From JALVDI01 sp039186435 (GTDB lineage Bacteria > Myxococcota_A > Polyangia > Polyangiales > Houyiibacteriaceae): a stretch of 64,000 nt of DNA. Made by a program: the position numbers and the translations under genes. The notes below the pieces were generated by a model that saw only the letters and a list, made by a program, of their open reading frames with translations, made no database searches and was not told where the DNA came from. Numbering within the stretch: position 1 is the first letter of the stretch; each line of letters begins with the position of its first letter. Shown here piece by piece: positions 51,227 to 59,289 of the stretch. The stretch is from assembly GCA_039186435.1 (NCBI GenBank), contig JBCDAA010000001.1, forward strand, positions 1 to 64,000, written 5' to 3'.

Positions 51227-52426
51227 TCACGCACGCGAGGTATCGATGCGGATTTCGTTCTCCAGCGTGCGGTGCACCGGGCAGCGGTCCGCGATCTCCA
51301 TCATGCGAGCGCGCTGCTCCTCCGTGAGGTCACCGACGATCTCGATCGTTCGCGTAAGAACGTCGATATGCCCGGTTTTCTTGGTGCACTCCTCGCAGTC
51401 CTTGGCGTGTTCCCGGCCATGTCGGAGGGAGACCCGAACCGCCTCGAGGGGCCACTCCTTTCGGTCGGCGTACATTCGGAGCGTCATGGACGTGCATGTG
51501 CCGAGGGCCGCCAGCAACAATTCGTAGGGGCTCGGACCGAGGTCTGCGCCGCCCATGCGCGTGGGTTCGTCGGCGATGACCTGGTGGGTCCGCGCGCGAA
51601 CCTGCTGCGTGAAGCCTTCGCGTCCCTCGACGATCACTTCCCCCTTCTCGGTGGGGGCGCCTTCCTCGGCAACGTAGCGCCCCGCCCAGGAAGCGAGAAC
51701 GTCCGCCACGTATTGCGCGTCCGAGGTGCGACCGAGGAGGTGGTCGGCGCCGTCGAGGCTCACAAAGCTCTTCGGGTGCCGCGCGGCTTCGTAGATGCGC
51801 CGGGCGTTGTCGATGCCCACGATGTTGTCCTGCGGCGAATGAAAGACGAGCAGGGCGCGCTTGAGGGCGCCGAGCTTTGCCTCGCTAGTGTGGGTGCCGA
51901 GGTCGTCGAGAAACTCTTTGCCGATGGTGATGGTTCGTCCTGCCAGAAGGACATCGGCTTGGCCGTCCGCTTCGATGTCGGCTTCCCGATCGGCGAAGAG
52001 ATGCCGGACGTGCGCGGGGTCCGCGGGCGCGCCGATCGTGGATACGGCTTTGACAGAGGCGATCTGCGGTGCGGCAGCGAGCACGGCAGCGCCACCGAGG
52101 CTGTGGCCGACCAAAATGCTGGGGCCGGTGAGGGTTTCCTCGAGAAAGGACGCCGCGCGCAGGAGGTCGCTTACATTGCTTGAAAACGTGGTCCGCGCGA
52201 ACTCGCCGGACGACTCGCCGAGACCGGTGAAGTCAAAGCGGAGCGTCGCGATGCCGTAGCGTGCGAGGGCCCGTGAGATGACGCGGACCGGTCGCAGATC
52301 CTTGGAACAGGTGAAGCAGTGCGCGAAGACTGCCGTTCCTCGGAGCGTGCCAGGAGGACGGTGAAGGATTCCAGAGAGCGGTCCCTGGGACCCCTTAAAC
52401 TCGACCGCGGTTTCGTTCGACGGCAT
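51227..52426 (-). CDS. alpha/beta hydrolase - OsmC fusion protein
   Basis: 399 residues from ATG 52426. The N-terminal 250 residues are an alpha/beta hydrolase: HCFTCSKDL, FDFTGLGESSG, the nucleophile elbow GHSLGG, HSPQDNIVG for the acid and DGADHLL for the His. Residues about 260-399 form an OsmC/YhfA-like domain with DEPTRMGGADLGPSPYELLLAALGTCTSM and the second redox Cys in DRCPVHRTL. OsmC proteins reduce organic hydroperoxides through this Cys pair. The fused arrangement is a known family; the hydrolase may release oxidised acyl groups for the peroxidase. One exact dispersed-element copy is at 51719. Confidence 0.92.
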   Translation of the reverse strand: MPSNETAVEFKGSQGPLSGILHRPPGTLRGTAVFAHCFTCSKDLRPVRVISRALARYGIATLRFDFTGLGESSGEFARTTFSSNVSDLLRAASFLEETLTGPSILVGHSLGGAAVLAAAPQIASVKAVSTIGAPADPAHVRHLFADREADIEADGQADVLLAGRTITIGKEFLDDLGTHTSEAKLGALKRALLVFHSPQDNIVGIDNARRIYEAARHPKSFVSLDGADHLLGRTSDAQYVADVLASWAGRYVAEEGAPTEKGEVIVEGREGFTQQVRARTHQVIADEPTRMGGADLGPSPYELLLAALGTCTSMTLRMYADRKEWPLEAVRVSLRHGREHAKDCEECTKKTGHIDVLTRTIEIVGDLTEEQRARMMEIADRCPVHRTLENEIRIDTSRA

Positions 52427-52608
52427 CGCGTCCCTCGTTTCGGGTTCGTGTGATTAGAAGCAGATGTGCTGTTGAGACCGAGAGGTTCTTTGGTGCCGGT
52501 GCTGGCGAGATCCATCGCCGACCAACCACCAAGAAACGCATTGCGTCGGGGTAGCGCAGCGATCCTCCGACGTCCATTCGGGTTGTTGCGTCCTCCGTGG
52601 AACGCGCC

Positions 52609-53766
52609 ATGCTCCGGCCGATGTACCTGAACCGCCGAACTCTGAAGCAGGTTGCACGTTCTGCCGCGAAGCATGTGAGCCCGCGGCGGGCGCTGACCTG
52701 GGCTGGTTTTGGCTCCGCCTGGGTGAGTCTTCGCACCCTCAACCGCGTAGCGCGGCGGCTCGACGATGTGCTGTACCCGGCGTGGCAGACGCAGCCGGTG
52801 CGGCAGCCGGTTTTCATCTTCGCCAACGGGCGGAGCGGAACGACCATGCTTCATCGCCTGCTGGCCCTCGATGAGGATCATTTCGCTCGCTACAAGCTGT
52901 ACCAGTCGATGTTTTCGGCGGTGAGTACGCAGCGTCTCATCCAAGCGCTCGACGGGGCGCCGGTGGTCGGAAAACTCGGCCGCCGAGGTGTGGAACTGAT
53001 TAACCAAACCTTCTTCTCCGGCTGGGAAGGGATTCACGAACTCGGGATCAACAAAGAGGAGGAGGACGAGGCGACCTTCGTGCTGGCGATGGAGTCGCCG
53101 ACGATCTCACTCCTCAATCCCTTTACAGAAGACTACGCGCGAATGGGTTGGCTCGATCATGCGTCGAGCGATCAGCAGCGCGACTTCATGGACTACTACG
53201 AAGCGGTCGTGAAGAAGCACCTCTTCGCGTACGGGCCGGGTAAACACTTCCTGACGAAGAACGTGTTTACGACCCCGCGTCTCAAGACGATTCTCGCGCG
53301 CTTTCCCGACGCGCGCTTCGTCTACCTTGTGCGCGATCCCTGTCGCGCGCTTCCGTCGTGGCTCAACATGTTCTTCGAGAAGTGGGTGACGCACTCGCCC
53401 GAGCTCGAGCATCAATCGCCGCAGGTGCGTGAACTCGCGGAGATGTGTTTTGCGTACTACCGCTACATGCTCGATGTCCGCGCCGAGATTCCGAAGGAAA
53501 ATCTCACCTTCGTGCTCTACGACGACCTCGTTCGTGAGCCGGTGCAGGTTGTTGAGCGCCTTTACGGATGGCTCGATTTCGAGATGACGGAGGCATATCG
53601 CGCGCGCTTGGCGGAGTTCGGCGCGAAGCAGCGCCGCTACAAGAGCACCCATCGATACTCCCTCGCGCAGTTTGGTCTCAGCGAGGAGTGGGTGCGCGCG
53701 CAGATTCCGGAAGTGTTTGCGACGTTCGGGGAAGACTTTCCCGGCTTCGGCCAACCCAACACCTAA
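52609..53766 (+). CDS. sulfotransferase-family protein
   Basis: 385 residues from ATG 52609; ATG 52621 and GTG 52597 are possible. PAPS-dependent sulfotransferase marks are the 5'-phosphosulfate loop FANGRSGTTMLHRLL and the 3'-phosphate segment RFVYLVRDPCRALPSW, with a later YDDLVREPVQVVERLYGWLDF. The N-terminus has basic residues (RRTLKQVARSAAKHVSPRR) and no signal peptide. These enzymes sulfate lipids, sugars or small molecules in the cytosol. It stands alone; a lipid acceptor is possible given the neighbourhood, but nothing in the sequence shows it. Confidence 0.9.
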   Translation: MLRPMYLNRRTLKQVARSAAKHVSPRRALTWAGFGSAWVSLRTLNRVARRLDDVLYPAWQTQPVRQPVFIFANGRSGTTMLHRLLALDEDHFARYKLYQSMFSAVSTQRLIQALDGAPVVGKLGRRGVELINQTFFSGWEGIHELGINKEEEDEATFVLAMESPTISLLNPFTEDYARMGWLDHASSDQQRDFMDYYEAVVKKHLFAYGPGKHFLTKNVFTTPRLKTILARFPDARFVYLVRDPCRALPSWLNMFFEKWVTHSPELEHQSPQVRELAEMCFAYYRYMLDVRAEIPKENLTFVLYDDLVREPVQVVERLYGWLDFEMTEAYRARLAEFGAKQRRYKSTHRYSLAQFGLSEEWVRAQIPEVFATFGEDFPGFGQPNT

Positions 53767-53783
53767 CGCGCGCATCACGCATC

Positions 53784-53837
53784 GAGCACCGATCTCGATT
53801 TGAGCACCGATCTCGATTCGAGCACCGATCTCGATTC
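53784..53837 (+). repeat. three 18-bp tandem units, intergenic
   Basis: Units of GAGCACCGATCTCGATTC (first ending in T) lie at 53784-53801, 53802-53819 and 53820-53837. On the opposite strand each reads GAATCGAGATCGGTGCTC, which matches a rotated 18-bp unit of the 9841 array at 12 of 18 positions, including GGTGCTC. It lies in the gap after the sulfotransferase gene. Confidence 0.88.
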
Positions 53838-53909
53838 GAGCGCCACACGATTTGAAGCCGTGGTTTGCCGGTGTCGTCTGCGGTAAGAGGGTGGCGAAAG
53901 GCCGGGGAG

Positions 53910-55184
53910 ATGCGCAGCCGTACTACGTTGGTTCTGATTCTTGTTGTCGGACTCATGGCTTGCTCGGAGGAGGATGAGCAGCCAGCGGAGCCGAGTTGTT
54001 CCAGCCAGGTCGAGGAACTCGACGCGTGGCTCATCGCCCGATCGGATCGGGAGCGAAATGCGATCCCGCCCGGCTTCAGGCTGCCGCCCTGGTTTCGTCC
54101 GGTTGTGGGTGAGGCGACGCCGGCTGAGGGATCCGCCACCGTCATCACGATTGCGGCCGACGAAATCTTTCAAAGCGGCATGTCGGTGGCCAACGGCGCG
54201 CCCGATGTGTTCGTGGGGACGCATTTGCACGAGAGCCTTCCGGCAGGTCCTGTTCGTCTTTTGGTGGACGCTCGCGTCGAGGCGGCGGCCCTTGCGGAGT
54301 TTGCGAAACCCCTCGCGTCGCGGTCGCCAGCGCTGGTGGTGATCCCGGCGATGCCCACGCTGCCGGCGTGGCTTCAAGAGCTGAAGACGGGGCTCGACGG
54401 AGCGGAGGAAGAGGCCGCGAGGACGCTCTTTGAGGCCGCACGGCGTCGGGTGATCGGGAGCTGTGATGCGGGGCTGCACTCGACCTCGCTCGGAAATCTG
54501 ATCTCTGCGGCGCTCGGCCAGACGGTCATGTCGCCCCTAACCGTCAGCGAACCCGACCTCGCCTCTTTGGTGCGGGAGTGCGGCTGTGAAGGGTCGATCG
54601 AGACGCTTCGTGAAGTGTACGACGCGGCGCTCGCGCGTAAGTACATCGATGGGCAGACCTGGGCGCTGCGCTTTCCTCGTTCGATTCCGAACGGAATGAC
54701 CGTCGCCGACCTGCTCCAGGTGCCTGAGGGGGATCGGGTCGCCCCCGACGAGGTGACGCAGGAAGAGCCGGCCGCAGAGGCAGCGGCGGAACCAACCGAC
54801 GAAACGTCACCGGCAGAGTCCGCGCTCGGCGCGCTCATGGGCGACCAGGTCGGGACCAACTTTGGCTTCGGCGGCCTTGGTCTTCGTCCCAGTGGCGACG
54901 CGCGCGCGGAGTCGCTGCGCGCGGCGGTTCGCGATCGTCGACGCACTCTTCGGCAGTGCCATCGTCAGCGTGTTGCCCTGGGGGTCGAGCCGCGCGGCGC
55001 GGTGCAGCTCACGGTTCGCATTGGCCCGACCGGTGCGGTGAGCACCGCCACGGTCGCTGAAGTTGGTGCCGTGGACGCGCTGATGGAGCGCTGCATGGTC
55101 CGGACCGCCAACGAGTGGCGTTTCGACGCTGGCGAGGGGACAAGCGTGATCACCGAATCGTTCGACTTCGGAGGTGCGCAATGA
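53910..55184 (+). CDS. lipoprotein with AgmX/PglI-like C-terminal domain
   Basis: 424 residues from ATG 53910. The signal peptide and lipobox (LILVVGLMAC) are clear. The central region has a strand/helix pattern with PDVFVGTHLHESLPAGPVRLLVDARV and paired Cys (ECGCEG). An Ala/Glu-rich linker follows, then a C-terminal domain: LRQCHRQRVALGVEPRGAVQLTVRIGPTGAVSTATV with a second Cys in MERCMVRTANEWRF. That pattern matches the TonB-like AgmX/PglI domain, also present in the protein at 30357-31871. Its stop overlaps the next start (ATGA). It is probably a periplasmic or outer-membrane structural protein. Confidence 0.85.
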   Translation: MRSRTTLVLILVVGLMACSEEDEQPAEPSCSSQVEELDAWLIARSDRERNAIPPGFRLPPWFRPVVGEATPAEGSATVITIAADEIFQSGMSVANGAPDVFVGTHLHESLPAGPVRLLVDARVEAAALAEFAKPLASRSPALVVIPAMPTLPAWLQELKTGLDGAEEEAARTLFEAARRRVIGSCDAGLHSTSLGNLISAALGQTVMSPLTVSEPDLASLVRECGCEGSIETLREVYDAALARKYIDGQTWALRFPRSIPNGMTVADLLQVPEGDRVAPDEVTQEEPAAEAAAEPTDETSPAESALGALMGDQVGTNFGFGGLGLRPSGDARAESLRAAVRDRRRTLRQCHRQRVALGVEPRGAVQLTVRIGPTGAVSTATVAEVGAVDALMERCMVRTANEWRFDAGEGTSVITESFDFGGAQ

Positions 55185-56173
55185 AGCGTCTGAGCTGTGT
55201 GATCTTCGTGGCCGTTCTTGGCTGTTCCGAGAGCGCGAGCCCGCGAAGCGTTTCCGCCGCGCCATCTTCGACCGGCGAGTCTCGCGTGGAGCAACCAGCT
55301 GGTTTTGCAGCGCGTCTTCAAACGCGGATCGAAGCGAACGCCCGCGCTGGGCTCTACCCAGGAGGCGCCACGGCGCCCGTGTTTCGGTTGCCTTCGGCGT
55401 CGCCCTACGCTGCGGGATGGGGGCAGACCGTGTCGCTTCGCGCGGACGGCTGGTACGTGGACGCGGAAGGGCCGTTTGGCGACGGCGCGTGGCAGTCGCA
55501 CGTTCGCGCGGAGGACGCGTGGCCCAAGGTCGTCCTCGTGGTTGACGGCGAGGCATCGGCCGCGCGAGTTCTTGCGGAGGTCTCGCCGCACCTTCGCGAG
55601 TGGAGCGTGCGGGTTCACGTGACGCAGATGAAGCCGGAGTATCACCAAAACCTTGAGCAGCGCTTCGGTGCATGTCCGGCGCTACGAACGCTGATTAACG
55701 CTCCGGCGGACGTTGGCTCGGGAACCCTCGCCGCCCTCGACGAGTGCCCCTTCGATGCGAGCGGTGACTACAGCCGAGCCGCTCTCGAAGAGGCCCTGCT
55801 TCGTCTGCACACGCCGCACTTCGTTGCGTTTCCGGCGACGGGTGCCGACGGCGAGAGCTTTCACGGCTGGCTCTTTAACTACCGCTCCGCTCAGGACCTC
55901 GATTTCGAGCGTGAGTGCAGCGCGTTCGCGACCCATGCCCCAACGCAGTGCACGCGCATGGCGGCCTGCTTTCGGGAGGGTGAGTGCGCTGCGTTTCAGG
56001 AAGCGACTCGCGAGCTGGTCGCGACTCGCTACGACGCCAACCTCGAACGCGCGTGCGAACCGCTTGCGGGGCCGGACGCCGGAGCATGCGAAAAACTTGA
56101 GCGCTGTTTTGAGGGATCGCTCGAGGCGTGTCCTGACCTCCAGGACGCGTTCCTCGTGCTGCTCTCGCCGTAG
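55181..56173 (+). CDS. hypothetical lipoprotein
   Basis: 330 residues from an ATG overlapping the previous stop. The signal peptide is short with a lipobox (CVIFVAVLGC). The mature protein includes VVLVVDGEASAARVLAEVSPHLREWSVRVHV, a strand-helix pattern like that in the preceding protein (PVRLLVDARVEAAALAEF), suggesting the two share an ExbD- or TonB-like exported alpha/beta module. Late Cys pairs (CTRMAACFREGECAAF, ACEKLERCFEGSLEAC) would form disulfides. Coupling points to a two-component envelope complex with the AgmX-like lipoprotein. Function is unknown. Confidence 0.82.
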   Translation: MKRLSCVIFVAVLGCSESASPRSVSAAPSSTGESRVEQPAGFAARLQTRIEANARAGLYPGGATAPVFRLPSASPYAAGWGQTVSLRADGWYVDAEGPFGDGAWQSHVRAEDAWPKVVLVVDGEASAARVLAEVSPHLREWSVRVHVTQMKPEYHQNLEQRFGACPALRTLINAPADVGSGTLAALDECPFDASGDYSRAALEEALLRLHTPHFVAFPATGADGESFHGWLFNYRSAQDLDFERECSAFATHAPTQCTRMAACFREGECAAFQEATRELVATRYDANLERACEPLAGPDAGACEKLERCFEGSLEACPDLQDAFLVLLSP

Positions 56174-56230
56174 GCGTTCTTTACCGAAGGCTAACGAGCG
56201 CGATCGGCAGCGCTCGCTAGGTTGGCCTTC

Positions 56231-56401
56231 ATGAAGACGAACTGGCTAATGGTCGCGACGATCGCGGTCGCATCCTGGACAACGACGGCTGCCGCGAGCG
56301 ACGAAGCGCCCAAGTCGGAGCAGGACGAGGAGCCACCGCCGGTCGGCAACTCGAAGTGGCCTTCCTATCCCGCGGGCCCGTTCGAGCCGGTCGGCGAGTG
56401 A
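56231..56401 (+). CDS. 56-residue exported peptide
   Basis: A small gene whose ATG at 56231 opens a signal peptide (MKTNWLMVATIAVASW, then TTTAAASDE), followed by a charged and Pro-rich mature peptide of about 35 residues ending PAGPFEPVGE. Its TGA overlaps the GTG start of the ferritin-like gene (GTGA), supporting translation of both. It has no Cys and no known family. It could be a periplasmic partner peptide or only a leader whose translation sets expression of the diiron protein. Confidence 0.6.
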   Translation: MKTNWLMVATIAVASWTTTAAASDEAPKSEQDEEPPPVGNSKWPSYPAGPFEPVGE

Positions 56402-57189
56402 CCGGCTTTTCGCTTCAGTGGTTTGGAGGCAGCGCGGAACGACGCTTTCGCCGGGACCGAAAGCCAGTGGAGATCGACTTTGCGTTGCTGGATCCTGCGG
56501 ATCACCCACCGGAGATCGTGCGGGCTGCGCGCGCCGCTTGGACCTACGGCGCCTACCAGGAGTACTGCACCGGGGCGGCGTTTGCGGCGATTCAGGGAGC
56601 GCTCCTTCAAGCGGGAGCGCCCATCGACCTCATCGCGGTGGCAGCAGGATTTGTGGAGGACGAGATGCTTCACGCGGAGTTGAACGCGCGCGTTGCGCTG
56701 GCGCTCGGCGGTGGGATTTCGCCGCCGGTGGATCTTGCAAAGGTGACGCCCCGCACGTCGGGGGGTCCGCTCGAGGCCGCCCTCTCGCTCGTGGTTCAAA
56801 CCTGCTGCGTGGGCGAAGCCTTTAGCGTTCCAATCCTTGCGGGGACGGCGCGAGCAGCCACGCATCCCGTGGTTCGGGCGGTGCTCAAACGGATCGCAAA
56901 GGACGAAGCCGCCCACGCCTCGTTTGGGGGGTGGGTTCTCGATTGGGCCACGCCTCTTCTGGATGACAGCCTTCGAAGGCACCTCGGAGAGGTCGCGAGT
57001 GCCGCCCTTCGTCGCTTTGAGCGTCAGCGGAGCGAGCTGCCCCTCGATCGCGACCACCCGTCGATCGCTGCGCTGGGCTGGCTGAGCGCGAGTGCTTGGG
57101 ACCAGACGGCGGAGCGCGCGATTTCAGAGCTTGTCGTCGCTCCGCTGGAAGCGCGAGGAATTCCGGTCGAAACGGCGGGAATTCCGTAG
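56398..57189 (+). CDS. ferritin-like diiron protein
   Basis: 263 residues from GTG 56398; the frame extends upstream, but that part is the small gene read in another frame. A complete ferritin-like diiron ligand set is in place: Glu55, Glu89-xx-His92 (EDEMLHAE), Glu140 (CVGEAFS) and Glu170-xx-His173 (KDEAAHASFGGW). The helices between them have the expected four-helix spacing. The family is not specified by these motifs; oxidase, oxygenase and storage roles are all possible. It is coupled to the small exported peptide. No electron-transfer partner is adjacent. Confidence 0.83.
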   Translation: MTGFSLQWFGGSAERRFRRDRKPVEIDFALLDPADHPPEIVRAARAAWTYGAYQEYCTGAAFAAIQGALLQAGAPIDLIAVAAGFVEDEMLHAELNARVALALGGGISPPVDLAKVTPRTSGGPLEAALSLVVQTCCVGEAFSVPILAGTARAATHPVVRAVLKRIAKDEAAHASFGGWVLDWATPLLDDSLRRHLGEVASAALRRFERQRSELPLDRDHPSIAALGWLSASAWDQTAERAISELVVAPLEARGIPVETAGIP

Positions 57190-57216
57190 GGATCCCGACG
57201 GTACATTGGGACGGCC

Positions 57217-59289
57217 GTGTCTCGCCTTCCTTCCGAACCCCATCGCGCTAACGTACCCGCCGTGGAGACGGGTCGGGACCCTCTGATCGGGCGGCGCCTC
57301 GGGGTGTACGAGGTGGAGCGGCGGCTGAGCACCGGCGGCTTCGGTGCGGTGTATGCCGCGCGCCATATTCGGACCGGTCGAAAGTACGCCCTCAAAGTGT
57401 TGCGACCCGATCGCGCCATCGTGTCCCCGGACGCGCGGACGCGTTTTCGGCGCGAAGCGGATGCCCTCGGTGCGCTTGGGCACGCAGGCATCGTTGCGAT
57501 CCACGACTACGCACGCGAGGACGGGATCGACTACCTCGTCATGGATCTTCTCGACGGAGAGGATCTCGCGGCGCGGATCGAACGACGCGGACGCCTCCCG
57601 ATGGAGGAAGCATTCACGCTCGTCGCCGGGATGGTGGATGCCCTCGACGCAGCGCATCGCGCGAAGATCGTCCACCGTGATCTGAAGCCGGCGAATATAT
57701 TTCTTGCGCACACGCCCGGTGAGGGTGAACGACCCGTTCTTCTCGACTTTGGGCTTGCGAAGGACACCAGCGGAAACGCGCAGAGTCTCACGGCCTCGGG
57801 CGAGACGCTGGGAACGCCGGCGTACATGGCGCCCGAGCAGGCGTCGGCGTCGCATGTCGACGAGCGAACCGACGTGTACGCGCTCGGGGCGGTCGTCTAC
57901 GAAATGCTCGCTGGGGTCGCGCCTTTCGAGGGCAATGCGACCTCGGTGCTTCTGCAGGTGATGACGACGCCTCCGCGGCCTTTGCGCGAGCTCGTCGACG
58001 TTCCGGATCACGTGGCGGCCGCGGTGCATCGCGCGCTCGAAAAGGATCCGGGGGACCGCTTTCCGAGCGTACTGGCGTTTCGCGATGCCCTCTTTCGCCG
58101 CGGGGTTGAGGTGCCGCCGACCCGGCCGATGCCGGCGCCGGTGATCGAGAGTGGCGCGCCGCAGAGCGCGGTTGGTGCGCGGAGCACGGGGTCTTCGTTT
58201 CGCCGGGGGCTGCCAGTGGGGCTTGCGCTCGGCGCGGTGGCGGTCGTCGCGGGTGTGCTCTGGGTGACGACTTCGCCGGAACCGGAGCCCGTGGCGATGA
58301 ATGCGGCGGCGCCGACTCTCGTCGACGGAGAGAACGTGGAGACTTCCGAGACAGAGACCTCGGTCGAAAGCGCCGAGACGGAGTCCGCAGAGACGGAGTC
58401 CGCGGAGACGGAGTCCGCCGAGTCCCTGGAGAGCGCGGAAACCGAAAGCGCCGAGACTGAAGCCGTCGCGGAACCGACCGTTGAGACGATGCGCACGGCG
58501 AGGCCAACGATGCGGCGCCGGGTCGCCATGACGTCCATGGTCGGCGCGCCTCCCCCGGAGCCGGTGGACGTTGCAAGCGCGCGACCGCAACCGACGCGCG
58601 TCGAAGCGCCGAGCGAGCGTTCCACGCCTCCGAGCGATAGCGAGGGCGACGCGACCCGACGCGCCGAACTCCGCCAGCTTCGGGGACTCCTCGCGACGGT
58701 TAACCAGATGCGCCAAGGCCTTCAGGTGCTTCAGCGAGGTCAGGAGCCTTCCTTTTGTCGCGGCCAACGTCGACGTGCCGCCGGTGGCTCCCAGCTCGTT
58801 GTGAGCGAGGGCCAGCGGCTCGATCGGCTGAGGCGGCGGGCGTGCGAACCCTTCGAGGCTGCGCGGGAGCCGGATTCCGAGGTGCGCGGACTCTATCGCC
58901 GCTTTCCCGACACCCTTGACCGTTCGCAGCGAATGGCGCGCGAGAACTCCTCGACGAATCAGCCTCGGGCGATCGCAGAGCAGATCGACGCGGCGATCGA
59001 TCGTGCGCGAACGGCGTTTGGTGGCGTCGAAGAAGGGCGGCGTCCCTTCCCGTGCGACAACCCGGTGTGGTCGGAGCTTCGACGCCTGAGTACTTCCGAG
59101 AACAACTGGGCGGGGACGGCCGCGCGACGCGTTACCCAGGCGCAGTCGCGTATCTGCCAGCGGCTCGGGCTCGGCCGAACGCGGCTTTCCGGCGTGGCGC
59201 GCACCGCGGATACCGATCTTGATGACGTGGAGGGCAGCGTCCGAGCGGCGATTCGACCCCTCGAAGCGTATCTAGGAGAACAGGGATGA
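57217..59289 (+). CDS. transmembrane Ser/Thr protein kinase with exported C-terminal domain
   Basis: 690 residues from a GTG start. The cytoplasmic kinase domain (residues about 25-295) is complete: STGGFGAVYAA, KYALKVLR, HRDLKPANIF, DFGLAK, GTPAYMAPEQ and DVYALGAVVYEML. One membrane segment follows (GLPVGLALGAVAVVAGVLWV), then a Ser/Glu/Thr-rich linker with 15-bp repeats (AETES) and an extracytoplasmic domain of about 190 residues, Cys-bearing and helical, with RRPFPCDNPVWSELRRLS near its end. That domain resembles the C-terminal part of the coupled downstream protein. The kinase probably senses an envelope cue, perhaps by interaction with that partner. Confidence 0.94.
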   Translation: MSRLPSEPHRANVPAVETGRDPLIGRRLGVYEVERRLSTGGFGAVYAARHIRTGRKYALKVLRPDRAIVSPDARTRFRREADALGALGHAGIVAIHDYAREDGIDYLVMDLLDGEDLAARIERRGRLPMEEAFTLVAGMVDALDAAHRAKIVHRDLKPANIFLAHTPGEGERPVLLDFGLAKDTSGNAQSLTASGETLGTPAYMAPEQASASHVDERTDVYALGAVVYEMLAGVAPFEGNATSVLLQVMTTPPRPLRELVDVPDHVAAAVHRALEKDPGDRFPSVLAFRDALFRRGVEVPPTRPMPAPVIESGAPQSAVGARSTGSSFRRGLPVGLALGAVAVVAGVLWVTTSPEPEPVAMNAAAPTLVDGENVETSETETSVESAETESAETESAETESAESLESAETESAETEAVAEPTVETMRTARPTMRRRVAMTSMVGAPPPEPVDVASARPQPTRVEAPSERSTPPSDSEGDATRRAELRQLRGLLATVNQMRQGLQVLQRGQEPSFCRGQRRRAAGGSQLVVSEGQRLDRLRRRACEPFEAAREPDSEVRGLYRRFPDTLDRSQRMARENSSTNQPRAIAEQIDAAIDRARTAFGGVEEGRRPFPCDNPVWSELRRLSTSENNWAGTAARRVTQAQSRICQRLGLGRTRLSGVARTADTDLDDVEGSVRAAIRPLEAYLGEQG
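58372..58416 (+). repeat. three 15-bp tandem units in the kinase linker
   Basis: Units of GCNGAGACGGAGTCC at 58372-58386, 58387-58401 and 58402-58416 encode AETES. They lack the GTCCSAGGTGC core but show the same 15-bp periodicity as the arrays at 13611 and 17345. Confidence 0.85.
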
